64,000 bases of DNA from Armigeres subalbatus (lineage: Eukaryota; Arthropoda; Insecta; Diptera; Culicidae). Made by a program: the position numbers and the translations under genes. Within the stretch, counting starts at the first letter, position 1; each line of letters begins with the position of its first letter. Below, piece by piece: positions 46,019 to 55,740 of the stretch. The notes below the pieces were generated by a model that saw nothing but the letters and a program-made list of their open reading frames with translations, was not told the DNA's origin and ran no database searches. Where the stretch lies: positions 44,982,180-45,046,179 of the forward strand of contig NC_085140.1 in assembly GCF_024139115.2 (NCBI RefSeq), in the 5' to 3' direction.

Positions 46019-46038
46019 ATGAGATGGGATTTACGCGA

Positions 46039-46465
46039 GACGAGCTCGGTGATCTAGTGTCTACCGCTTCTGCCTTATAAGCAGGAGGTCGTGGGTTCAA
46101 TTCCACGTTTGTGTTTGTATTATTTCCTAGTTTGTATTTCTATCTTAGTTCTTTCTGTGTTTTACGTCCTACCAGAACGATTCCTACTGTTAAACCTTCC
46201 ACACTAACAATCCAAAAACCTCCCGTGGCACCTATGGGACGTCGTAGAGATCTCTGCATCTTTCTTAAGTAGGTGTCCAACTAACAATCCTTCCCCTTCC
46301 TCAGCATTCGCAAGGACGTGGCCAGGACAGATCTCGACTGTTGGAGAGTGCATTGCTTCCATCTAAGAGTTAGTGATTAGTCCCAAATCAATATCTGTGG
46401 TAACGGATGAAAACCACCTACGAATTTGTGCGAACTGCTAAATGCTAATGCTAATGCTAATTCTA
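46039..46465 (+). mobile_element. ~427-bp tRNA-headed SINE with 20-bp target duplication
   Basis: GGTGATCTAGTGTC at 46048-46061 (A box) and GGTTCAATTCC at 46094-46104 (B box) form a tRNA-like head. A ~330-base unique body follows, and the tail repeats TAATGC. The flanks 46019-46038 and 46466-46485 are direct copies differing at one base out of 20, a target duplication of the length expected for SINE insertion. The clean structure implies a fairly young insertion. The family is not Feilai and I cannot name it. Confidence 0.85.
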
Positions 46466-46599
46466 ATGAGATGGGATTCACGCGATAAAGTTTTGGTAGT
46501 TTCTTTGATGGTCTTTGGATTTGATGAAACATTGTGTTAAACCACGAAAAAGTAGAAGAAAATTCTGGCATGTTTAAACCCACCCCAGGTGTAGTAATT

Positions 46600-46750
46600 T
46601 GCCAAAAACTTATTACAGAGACGAGTTTTGATACTTTCCATTTTATTCCACTATGTTTTGTTATCTTTACAGATACGTATTTCGACGTGTCTCGCACTAA
46701 GCTCGTCTTAGACAGTTGAAGACATTCCACTAAAAGAGCTTAAATAGTTT
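46600..46750. repeat. Dispersed repeat with GTCTTAGACAGTTGAAGAC motif, copy 2
   Basis: 46616-46690 matches 31985-32045 in the same orientation (TTTCCATTTTATTCCACTATG, TTTACAGATACGTATTTCGA). 46692-46745 matches the inverse of 31935-31985 (AAGCTCGTCTTAGACAGTTG). It is therefore a rearranged or foldback-type copy of the family. Confidence 0.55.
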
Positions 46751-46789
46751 CCCTTATTACAGAGACTTAATTTCTAATTGTGTTGTATA

Positions 46790-47110
46790 TTGGACAGTGC
46801 AAATTTCCAAAGAAAAGTTTTTTTTAGGAATTTCCAAAAGAAAATTCTTCTGAATGTCTGAAGGTAAATTCTTGGAATATCCACGGGAACTCTACGGATT
46901 TTCCACGAAAAAGCTAATATGCATTTCAAAGGGCAATTCTTTGACGAGAATTTCTTCACAGGAAACTCAAAGTGAAATTCTTTTTAATTTCCACGGCATT
47001 TTTTTAGAATTTCCTCGGGATCTTTTTTGAAATTTTCATTGGCAATTCTTCAAAATTTGTACAAGTAATTTTTCAAAGTAACAGATGATTCTTAGGAATT
47101 TACAAGGGAT
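46790..47110. repeat. Decayed GGAATTTCC-type repeat zone
   Basis: Recurrent AGGAATTTCC, GAATTTCCTC, TTTCCACGG and AATTCTTC motifs without fixed period. The texture matches the flanks of the 24-bp arrays and the zone at 25.9 kb. Confidence 0.35.
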
Positions 47111-47249
47111 TGAACTATGTTCTTGTTATCCTCCGGAATGCATCAAACGATGATCTTCTGAAAGTGAACGGTAAACCTCTTGGTTTAGTCTTAATAAGCG
47201 ACCCTCTTCGCGTCTCCATCTGCTCTTCTAAAAATTGGCCATTATCATT

Positions 47250-47790
47250 TTCAAGAAGCCAAGAGAAAGCAATGTGAGGATTAACTCGACTGCGTCAACT
47301 CAGCCCAGCTCGTCGCCGAACTGTGGAGGAAAGTAAACTTTGACGTTGAAGACCGTACCATATCCGAACTTTCGAAAGTTGCCAAAGCGCTCGGAAAGTA
47401 TTTGCCTCGCTTACAGTGGCTATCCAGATGGATTCAAGAGATCCATAACCTCCTTACTAAAAAAAACTCCAGTCTCGTCAAAAACCTGCACCTACCTGCT
47501 AAAGCCATTTTCGTGAATTTGGTCAACCGACCTGAATTTGTTCGGACCAAATCTGGCCAGACGAGAGCCGCGTCATCTCAATACTGAAGGATAACGTCTG
47601 CTCTTGGAATGCATCGAAATTCCGCCCTATCTCGATAACCTGCAGCAGCTCCAAGGTTGTTAAGCGTCGTCTACGCGAAAATCTTGAGGCCGACGAAAGA
47701 TTCGGCTTCCCACAGCATGCCTTCCATCCTGGGTGAGAAACCGGGACCTACATTTCATCGGTCTAAGAGAGGTATTACAATGATTTTACT
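47250..47790 (+). pseudogene. Jockey-like LINE reverse transcriptase fragment
   Basis: One frame near 47450-47530 reads SSLVKNLHLPAKAIFVNLVNR, like the region after the first RT block in Jockey-type elements. After a frame change, 47615-47760 reads FRPISITCSSSKVVKRRL, then LEADERFGFPQHAFHPG, a stop, and ETGTYIS. This fits the Jockey pattern of YRPISL..., QHGFRPG..GTGTY. There is no catalytic FADD block because the fragment ends near 47790. The upstream part (47255-47400) is shared with 51815-51960. Confidence 0.7.
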
Positions 47791-48104
47791 AGTTTTCCAG
47801 TGGGATTTACTATATTTTTTTTTATATAAGTACATAAACACTGCACAACCAAGTACGAAAAGCTTCGTTTAGCTTAGCTTGATTGACTGTACCCTTCATA
47901 ATAGAAAAAGAGTTCAACACTGATTGCTACAATAGACCGAGAAACCCTCTACATCTCCGTGACCGTCTATGGGAAGTAACCTTAGTAAGAAACTCAAAAT
48001 ATTCATTTGTGAAATTTATTTTGAAAACACAAAGACGACAACCGTGTTAAAAACCAATTTAAAGCGTACTTCAATGTGATTCGGTTGATAAGCGATAGCA
48101 CGAC
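47791..48104. other. Spacer, nothing recognised
   Basis: AT-rich. No gene seen. Confidence 0.35.
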
Positions 48105-48108
48105 CTGG

Positions 48109-48345
48109 CACGCAATGCACGCACGGTGGCATCTGTATACTAGGATGAATCGCTCTTCTTTCGATCCAACCGACGTGCACTACAGAAGCTCGATCCATAA
48201 TCACTTATAAATTATTTATCTTCACTATCCCTCGACGAGAGAAAAATACACACGCAATGCATGTCGTGGATTCTGCATTCTGAGAAAATCGCTCTTCTCT
48301 CGATCGAACCGATGCTTACTATAGAAGCAAATCGAAAAAAAAAAT
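48109..48345 (+). repeat. Two-copy ~142-bp degenerate tandem duplication
   Basis: CACGCAATGCA at 48109 and again at 48251 starts two similar segments sharing ATCGCTCTTCT, TCGATC-AACCGA and TATAGAAGC/TACAGAAGC. Identity is moderate. No function suggested. Confidence 0.55.
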
Positions 48346-48699
48346 CAGTTGTCGCGAACTGGCTTTTCATTTTAATTTGTTATCAAAACCAACAATAAAC
48401 CTTGCATTTGGAAGGTTCACAGGATTTAAAAAATCATTTAAATAGAGCATTTAAAAATAAATCCTTAGGGTGAACCTGAGGGTGACTCCGTTTTAAGAAC
48501 CCTTCTTTTCACCAAGTGCCTATCGGACCTTGGTAACCCTAGACAAGTGATGAACTGTAACCAAATTCACGGAAATCGAGAATAAAAAACTGCTTCCTTG
48601 AGCTCAGGTAGTGTCGTTTTTTGATGAAAGTCAATAAGAATCTCAATCAGCAAGATTCTCATGTTAACATTCCGTTCATAATGAAATGATAAAAGAAAT

Positions 48700-48890
48700 T
48701 GAAAATAAACAAACAATATGAATTTACAATGTTATGAAAACTCAGATGTGAATATGTACATTATGTGGATTATGATTTGAAAAATGTATTGGAGGTAACC
48801 ACTTTTCCTTCGAGAAGATTCGAACCCACGACGCCAACCTCAGTACGCTAGACTGGTGCTTTTAACCAACTAAGCTACGAAGGACCTCCG
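48700..48890 (-). mobile_element. tRNA-headed SINE, minus strand
   Basis: On the minus strand the head at 48884-48806 reads TCCTTCGTAGCTTAGTTGG, then GGTTCGAATC. A perfect 7-bp acceptor-like stem pairs TCCTTCG with CGAAGGA. The anticodon-loop region CTAGCGT would give AGC. The T stem does not pair, and a non-tRNA body with repeated CATA/ACAT motifs follows (48700-48800). So it is a SINE or tRNA pseudogene, not a working tRNA. Confidence 0.65.
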
Positions 48891-49202
48891 TCGGTCTTCG
48901 CAACTGAGCGGCTAATGAATAAGCCCTATATTACTGTCCATAGAAACAAAGTTGATTATAGTGGAAGTAATTTGAAGAATTGTGAAGTGTTATAACCGTG
49001 TAACGTTTTCTTTAAGACACTCCAAAATAATTAATTATTCAGATTATGTTTTTAACAATAAAAGTCATGTTTCAAGATCTTGTAGAAATTTCCATCCATT
49101 TTATTTAAAAGTCGGTCTATCATAGAATTCGCAAACTGGAAATTCAAACCCGGCGGCGTGGGTCGGCGTGGGCTAACTTTATGCATACAAAACCTGTGGA
49201 TT

Positions 49203-50690
49203 TCTTCGGAAGCTTCAAGGAATTCCCCTCAAGATCCTTCAGGAATTCCCCCGGAAGTTTCTCCGGAAGTTCCTCCAGGAATTCCTCCGGAAGTTCCTCT
49301 AGGAATTCCTCCGGAAGTTCCTCTAGGAATTCCTCCGGAAGTTCCTCTAGGAATTCCTCCGGAAGTTCCTCTAGGAATTCCTCCGGAAGTTCCTCTAGGA
49401 ATTCCTCCGGAAGTTCTTCTAGGAATTCCTCCGGAAGTTCCTCTAGGAATTCCTCCGGAAGTTCCTCCAGGAATTCCTCCGGAAGTTCCTCTAGGAATTC
49501 TTCCGGAAGTTCCTCCAAGAATTCCTCCGGAAGTTCCTCCAAGAATTCCTCCGGAAGTTCCTCCAGGAATTCCTCCGGAAGTTCCTCCAAGAATTTCTCC
49601 GGAAGTTCCTCCAGGAATTCCGCCGGAAGTTCCTCCAGGAATTCCGCCGGAAGTTCCTCCAGGAATTCCGCCGGAAGTTCCTCCAGGAATTCCGCCGGAA
49701 GTTCCTCCAGGAATTCCGCCGGAAGTTCCTCCAGGAATTCCGCCGGAAGTTCCTCCAGGAATTCCGCCGGAAGTTCCTCCAGGAATTCCGCCGGAAGTTC
49801 CTCCAGGAATTCCGCCGGAAGTTCCTCCAGGAATTCCGCCGGAAGTTCCTCCAGGAATTCCGCCGGAAGTTCCTCCAGGAATTCCGCCGGAAGTTCCTCC
49901 AGGAATTCCGCCGGAAGTTCCTCCAGGAATTCCGCCGGAAGTTCCTCCAGGAATTCCTCCGGAAGTTCCTCCAGGAATTCCGCCGGAAGTTCCTCCAGGA
50001 ATTCCTCCGGAAGTTCCTCCAGGAATTCCTCCGGAAGTTCCTCCAGGAATTCCTCCGGAAGTTCCTCCAGGAATTCCTCCGGAAGTTCCTCCAGGAATTC
50101 CTCCGGAAGTTCCTCCTCCGGAAGTTCCCCCGGGAATTCCTCCGGACGTTCCCCCGGGAATTCCTCCGGAAGTCCCCCCGGGAATCCCCCCGGAAGTTCC
50201 CCCGGGAATCCCCCCGGAAGTCCCTCCGGAATTCCCCCGGGAACCTCCGGAAATCCCTCCGGAAGTTCCTCCGGGAATTCCTCCGGAAGTTCCTCCAGGA
50301 ATTCCTCGGAAGTTCCTCCAGGAATTCCTCCGGAAGTTCCTCCGAATTCCTCCGGAAGTTCCTCCGGGAATTCCTCCGGAAGTTCCTCGGGAATTCCTCC
50401 GAAGTTCCTCAGGAATTCCTCCGGAAGTTCACTCAGGAATTCCTCCGGAAGTTCCTCCGGGAATTCCTCCGAAGTTCTCAGGAATTCCTCCGGAAGTTCC
50501 TCAGAAATTCCTCCGGAAGTTCGTCCATGAATTCCTCCGGAAGTTCCTCCGGGAATTCCTCCGGAAGTTCCTCCGGGAATTCCTCCGGAAGTTCCTCCGG
50601 GAATTCCTCCGGAAGTTCCTCCAGAAATTCCTCCGGAAGTTCCTCCAGGAATTCCTTCGGAAGTACCTTCAGGAATTCCTCGAAAGTTCC
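49203..50690 (-). repeat. 24-bp minisatellite array C, minus-oriented part
   Basis: This is the same unit as arrays A and B but reverse-complemented (GGAAGTTCCTCC with AGGAATTCCTCC halves). Sub-blocks include a CTCTAGG form (49290-49460), about 14 near-identical GGAATTCCGCC units (49610-49950), and a GGAATTCCCCC / GGGAATTCC form (50110-50250) before deletions multiply. Both strands are open across nearly the full length (511 and 449 codons +, 569 codons -). The 569-codon frame starts at TTG and has no ATG. Confidence 0.95.
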
Positions 50691-51030
50691 TGAGGAATTC
50701 CTGGAGGAACTTCCGAAGGAATGCCTGGAGGAACTTCCGAAGGAATTCCTGGAGGAACTTCCGAAGGAATTCCTGGAGGAACTTCCGAAGGAATTCCTGG
50801 AGGAACTTCCGAAGGAATTCCTGGAGGAACTTCCGAAGAAATTCTTCGAGCAACTTCCGAAGGAATTCCTGGAGGAACTTTCGAAGGAATTCCTGAAGGA
50901 ACTTCCGAAGGACTTCCTGGAGGAGCTTACGAAGGAATTCCTGGAGGAACTTCCGAACGAATTCCTGGAGGAACTTCCGAACGAATTCCTGGAGGAACTT
51001 CCGAAGGAATTCCTTTAGGAACTTATTTTA
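50691..51030 (+). repeat. 24-bp minisatellite array C, plus-oriented part
   Basis: Right after a CCTCGAAAGTTCCTGAGG turn the unit orientation flips to GGAATTCCTGGAGG with AACTTCCGAAGG. About 13 units of this sub-variant follow. Together with the preceding part it forms a head-to-head junction, so the two sides could pair as a long imperfect hairpin. Confidence 0.93.
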
Positions 51031-51051
51031 TTTTGCTTCTTAGTCTTAACT

Positions 51052-51131
51052 ATGTTATTTGTCTTATTTGTCTTATTTGTCTTATTTGTCTTATTTGTCT
51101 TATTTGTTTTATTTGTGTTATTTGTCTTATT
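51052..51131 (+). repeat. 9-bp CTTATTTGT microsatellite
   Basis: About eight to nine tandem CTTATTTGT units with minor changes (GTTATTTGT, TTTATTTGT). It directly follows array C. Confidence 0.85.
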
Positions 51132-51542
51132 TACACCAGCACCACTGTTATCACCCGAATTATTTTCAAAGCTTTTGTGTAAACCTTGTACAGAAATCCT
51201 CTCACGATATTTTCTAATGTTGTTCTAGAAACGGCTAATGTTTTCATTTTCCAAAACCAGCTGGAGTTTGTTTATTTTGATTTCCTCATTGCGTGATTGG
51301 TCGGCGCTGCTGCTGTTCTCTCGCCGAACCACTGCATGAGTGATAAATTTCTTCCGCATTGTTGCCAATTCCTTTTGTTCTCCGTTTACGGCAAATTCTC
51401 AAGCAATTGTAAACTGCATAATGATGAAATAATTTTGGCGACACTGACAGCGTCATTCTGGCGGACTGAATTGGGCAATTTTCTCTCTCAGAGAGTGCTA
51501 CCACGTGCTTTTTTAACGGAAAACCCTTCCCTCAGACCTTAA
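51132..51542. other. Spacer, nothing recognised
   Basis: About 400 bases with short overlapping frames on both strands. No motif recognised. Confidence 0.35.
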
Positions 51543-51616
51543 TGAGAACACTAAGCTGCGAGGCGGCTCTGTCCCCCAGTGTGGGGATGTAATGCCAAGA
51601 AGAAGAAGAAGAAGAT
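51543..51616 (+). mobile_element. Feilai-like SINE, 3' fragment only
   Basis: ACACTAAGCTGCGAGGCGGC, CTGTCCCCCAGTGTGG and GATGTAATGCCAAG followed by AAG repeats form the last ~70 bases of the Feilai-like consensus. This is a severe 5' truncation. Confidence 0.75.
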
Positions 51617-51799
51617 AGCACCGGGCACCGGTTGACCGGGTACCAGCCAGAAGATCCAGTCCAGATTTCCCGATAGTTGAGATAGAGAGGCGTCGGGAGG
51701 TAAAAGCACGAAGGAAGGCCGTCCGTTTTCCTTTGGAGACTTCCTACCAGCCATCCCGAAATGGTAAGTGCGTTGCAAACATACAGTGGAAACATGATC

Positions 51800-52091
51800 A
51801 GTGCCGTATCAGCGTCCAAGAAGCCAAGAGAAAGCAATGTGGGGATTTACTCGATTCCATTGACTCAGCCCAGCTCGCCGCCGAACTGTGAAGGAAAGTA
51901 TACTTTGACGTTGAAGACCGTATTTCCGAACCTCCGGAAGCTGACAAAGCGCTCGGGAAGTATTTTGTTTCGTTTATATTCATAAGTGGCTATCCGAATG
52001 AATTCCAGAAATCCATCACCGTCGGAACCTCTTTACTCGGAAACTTCAAAGTCTCGTCAAAAACCGTCACCTACCCGCTAAAGACATATTT
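51800..52091 (+). pseudogene. Jockey-like LINE fragment, second copy
   Basis: 51815-52085 is collinear with 47255-47510 (GAAGCCAAGAGAAAGCAATG, ACTCAGCCCAGCTCG, TTTGACGTTGAAGACCGTA, AGTCTCGTCAAAAAC, ACCTACC-GCTAAAG). It stops at the RT segment equivalent to LPAKxIF, where the sequence turns into the 24-bp array at ~52092. The frame is broken and there is no RT core. Confidence 0.7.
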
Positions 52092-52930
52092 CTGCGGAAG
52101 TTCTTCCAGGAATTGCTGCGGAAGTTCCTCCAGATTTTTTTTTCGGAAGTCAGGAATTCAGGAATTCTTCCGGAAGCTTCTTCGGAAGTTCCTTCAGAAA
52201 TTCTTTCGGAAGTTCCTTCAGAAATTCCTTCGAAAGTTCCTCCAGGAATTCCTGCGGCAGTTCCTGAAATTTTTTTTTTTGGAAGTTCCTTCGGAAGTAC
52301 CTTCAGAAATTCCTTCGGAAGTTCCTCCAGGAATTCCTTCAGAAGTTCCTCCAGGAATTCCTAAGGAAATTCCTCCCGGAATTCCTCCGGAAGTTCTTCC
52401 AGGAATTCCTCCGGATGTTCCTCCAAAAATTCCTCAAGAAGTTCCTCCGGAAGTTCCTCCAGGAATTCCTCCGGAAGTTCCTCCAGGAATTCCTCCGGAG
52501 GTTCCTCCAGGAATTCCTCCGGAGGTTCCTCCAGGAATTCCTCCGGAGGTTCCTCCAGGAATTCCTCCGGAGGTTCCTCCAGGAATTCCTCCGGAAGTTC
52601 CTCCAAGAATTCCTCCGGAGGTTCCTCCAAGAATTCCTCCGAAGTTCCTCCAAGAATTCCTCCAGGAATTCTTCCGGAAGTTCATCCAGGAATTTCTCCG
52701 GAAGTTCTTCCAGCAATTCCTCCAGGAATTCTTTCGGAAGTTCCTTCAGAAGTTTCTCCAGGAATTCCTCCGGAAGTTCCTCCAAGAATTCCTTCGAAAG
52801 TTTGAATGAATTCTTTTGAAAGTTTCCTCCAGAAATTCCTTCGGAAGTTCCTCCAGGAATTCCTTCGGAAGATCCTCTCGAAATTCCTTCGGAAGTTCCT
52901 TTAGGAATTCCTTCGGAAGAAAGAATTCAC
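52092..52930 (-). repeat. 24-bp minisatellite array D
   Basis: Minus-oriented units (GGAAGTTCCTCC with AGGAATTCCTCC). The cleanest block, 52440-52640, has a GGAGGTTCCTCC sub-variant that removes the ETS-like core in about five units. Both flanks are ragged, with A/T-run interruptions (TTTTTTTTCGG at 52136 and a T-run at 52268). Frames on both strands stay open and are not genes. Confidence 0.93.
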
Positions 52931-52944
52931 GAGAAAATGTTTCG

Positions 52945-53310
52945 AAAACTCATTTATTTATTTAGTTTACATTTAAACAGATAACACTGAATCAACAATT
53001 TGACGCCATAATACACGGTTCGAGGCCGCATCTCTCCACCCTCGAATGCGCCCCACGCTCGCCAAGTCGTTTTGAACCTAGTCTGCCCCCCTTGCTCGCT
53101 ATGCTCCACGCCGTCTCGTACCTGCCGGATCGGAAGCGAACACCATATTTGCAGGGTTGCTGTCCGTCATTCTTGCAACATGTCCTGCCCATCGTACCTT
53201 TCTGGCTTTAGCTACCTTCTGGATACTGGGTTCGCCGTAGAGCTGGGCGAGTTCGTGGTTCATTCTTGTTTTCGAAAGTTTGCGTTTCATGTTTCAAAAA
53301 CTGTCAAAAT
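52945..53310 (-). pseudogene. RTE-like LINE 3' fragment
   Basis: On the minus strand: MNHELAQLYGEP, then RWAGHVARM and GTRRRGA (53275-53099). After frame changes come a GRIRGWR-like segment and a YYGVKLL/IMASNC end, then a 3' tail of TAAATAAATAAA at ~52950-52965. It corresponds to the C-terminal domain of the element at 18-21 kb but from a more diverged copy. It begins within ~20 bases of the end of array D. Confidence 0.78.
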
Positions 53311-55530
53311 ATTTTAAAGACCGAACTACATTGTATTCAAAGGAGATTGGAAGGCCAAAGACACGATGCAACTCATCCATAGGATCAGAAGCATCATCCG
53401 GAGATGGCCGCCATCAAACGGTCATGTGATTCCCCAAGTAACATTTTAAGTTTCATTCCGCACTAAGAATGGTTTTCAAGATCAATTTATAAGATCTAAC
53501 AATAAAACCGAGTAATACACGGCAACCTTCTGATGACCACTATATAAGTAAGATATTGCCAAGTGGCCCTCTCCAGATAACCACTATAAACCTATAAGAG
53601 CATTTAGAAGCCCTTTTTAAACCACCCGCAAAAAAGGGAATTTGGCTGCGGCAGCTGTCAAAATGTTGCTTTAAAAAAAGAGAAACAAATCTTTGCAGAA
53701 AAATAATAACAAAATGGATTGTTGATGAAAATTATGATGACGACATCGAAATAATATTTTATTTCAGGTTGTTTTTTTTTCGATTGATAAGTACCATTGA
53801 AAAGAAGTGCGCTTCCGATTTTATGGTCAAATTTTGTGAAAAAATAAGGTTGAACACCACGCGCCGGCCATATAACGTAGTTCAGGGAAATAATTCGAAA
53901 ATATTGATTACCACAACATCTAGGATGTCCACTAAATCGATTAGTATTTTTGTCCAATATTAATAAAATTATTTATCGGAAAAAGTATGATAAGCGGTTA
54001 AAATTTCGTCAAATCATACATTTCAGTGATATATTTTACTGACTGCGAAATGTTTTTCCCTTTTTCAATGTGGTCATCATGGAATTTGATCGGAAAAATT
54101 TTGCTTTTATAAAACACCGTCATAAACTCTTCCCAATACAAACATTCTTATGGTGGTAATTCATTTGACCACATTATGACCAAAAATTGTAGCTTTATTC
54201 GAGCGTTGAAAATTGGATTTATTACGCTCTTTATCACTACCATATATCTGTTCATATGGTCAATAGGCATTTGACGTTTGAAGCTTTTTTCAGCAGATTT
54301 ATGGGAGGTTTATTGATAGCAATAAGAGCGCCAATAAAACTGAGCAATCAGCTTGGTGATTGCTGTCATAAGTCCGCAATAAGAATTAGATAAATCCAAG
54401 AAGCATGGTATTTGTTACTTAGGACATGCAACCACCGTCGGACCACGGACCATATGCTATTATTCATTAATCTAAGTTTAAAGACTAAGGCCAACTCTTT
54501 ATATAACGTATATCAGATTGAACTGTACTTCAATGCAGTTTTCTTCCCGAACCATTCTTTTCATTCCCGCTATTTAGTGGCCACCCGTTAAAAGATAAAA
54601 TAACTGGCAACAATGTCAAAAGTTTGCACCGAAATATCATTCAAATATCAAGCTATGCTATGAATAAGAACAAACTAATGGCGCATGATATTGATCACTT
54701 ACACATAGCATAACTTATTCTTCCTATGATATTTTAGTGCGAAATATCCCAAACTTCATCTATTGGTTCTCAGTGTAATTACAGCTGACCTGGCAATAAC
54801 GGAGTAGCAACCGTGGGCGGTCAATCATGCTCATGCTCATGATATTTTAGTGCAAAATATTAATATTGTCGTCAGATCTTTTATCGTCTACTCGGGTAAC
54901 CGTGCGGCAAAATGCGCGCAGCTACGATGCGGCAATGTTCCAGTAATGCCAATGAAAAAGAGAAGAGGAGGAAGTACTTGGAAGTAGACAAATGTCATAT
55001 TAACGAGCCTTAAAATGTGTATTTCGGGCAAAGACTAAATCATTTTTTTTTGTAAAAATGTTCGAAAATCTACCGCTTCAATAGTACCTTAATAACCACC
55101 TTCGTGGTAAAAAAAAATACTCTGCGGTGTGGTCAATTTTTTATTTTTTCGATTTTTTTACATTGGTTTCGAGGTTGATCCAGTTTTTTACGTGAATGCT
55201 TAAATCTAAATGTTTTTCCGGGAATTTATTCGGTTTATAAACAATTTATAAAATAAAAATAAATGTGTTTCCGAACTTGAATGGTTTATTGCCAATGTCG
55301 AATAGCATAGCATTGCACAAATCGAATGGCCCCGTTGTCAAAATGAAATGTTGTTAAAATCGAATGAGGTCTGTATAGCAATTGAGAACACAAGAAATGT
55401 ATAGAATTGGACAGATTCATGAAATTCGGCTATTTAATGTTTTAAAAATTGAAGTATTTTTACAATCTGGAAATTTGGTAAATAAATAGATAAAACAAGA
55501 TTTGCAATATAAGGAATAGGCGAGAGTATA
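53311..55530. other. Stretch with no gene; possible large MITE at 53433-54424
   Basis: CCCAAGTAACA near 53435 and TGTTACTTAGG near 54412 are a short inverted pair around ~990 bases without coding capacity. These may be transposon ends, but 11-12 bp is weak evidence. The part at 54600-54950 has a partial inverted repetition of a GATATTTTAGTGC-A-AATAT motif. The rest is AT-rich and unrecognised. Confidence 0.35.
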
Positions 55531-55540
55531 GCTCTTATTG

Positions 55541-55730
55541 GGGGTCCTCCTTAGCCTAACTAACGCGCGGCTACAAAGCAAGACCACGACGGTGGCTGGG
55601 TTTGATTCCCGGTGTCGGTCTAGGCAATTTTTCGGATTGGAAATTGTCTCGAATTCCCTGAACATAAAAGTATCATCGCGTGGCGACGAGGCGGCGATTT
55701 CCCAGTGGGGGATGTAATGCCAATAAGATG
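55541..55730 (+). mobile_element. Feilai-like SINE with 10-bp target duplication, internally deleted
   Basis: The head GGGGTCCTCCTTAGCCTA, CTACAAAGCAAGACCACG and GGTTTGATTCC (B box) are present. The body runs to AAAGTATCATCGCG and then jumps to the 3' end (GAGGCGGC, GATGTAATGCCAAT), losing the middle. GCTCTTATTG stands at 55531-55540 and 55731-55740. The middle ~60 bases of the consensus are absent. Confidence 0.85.
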
Positions 55731-55740
55731 GCTCTTATTG

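Noticed and set aside
48806..48884. Functional tRNA gene (AGC-like anticodon) on the minus strand
   Set aside because: The acceptor stem pairs, but the T stem does not, and a SINE body follows directly.
49144..50853. 569-codon minus frame and 511/449-codon plus frames
   Set aside because: Mutually overlapping frames are produced by a stop-poor repeat of 24 bp. There is no unique frame and no ATG in the longest.
53433..54424. ~990-bp transposon with CCCAAGTAACA ends
   Set aside because: Only 11-12 bp of inverted similarity and no target duplication. Kept as a note in the spacer entry only.
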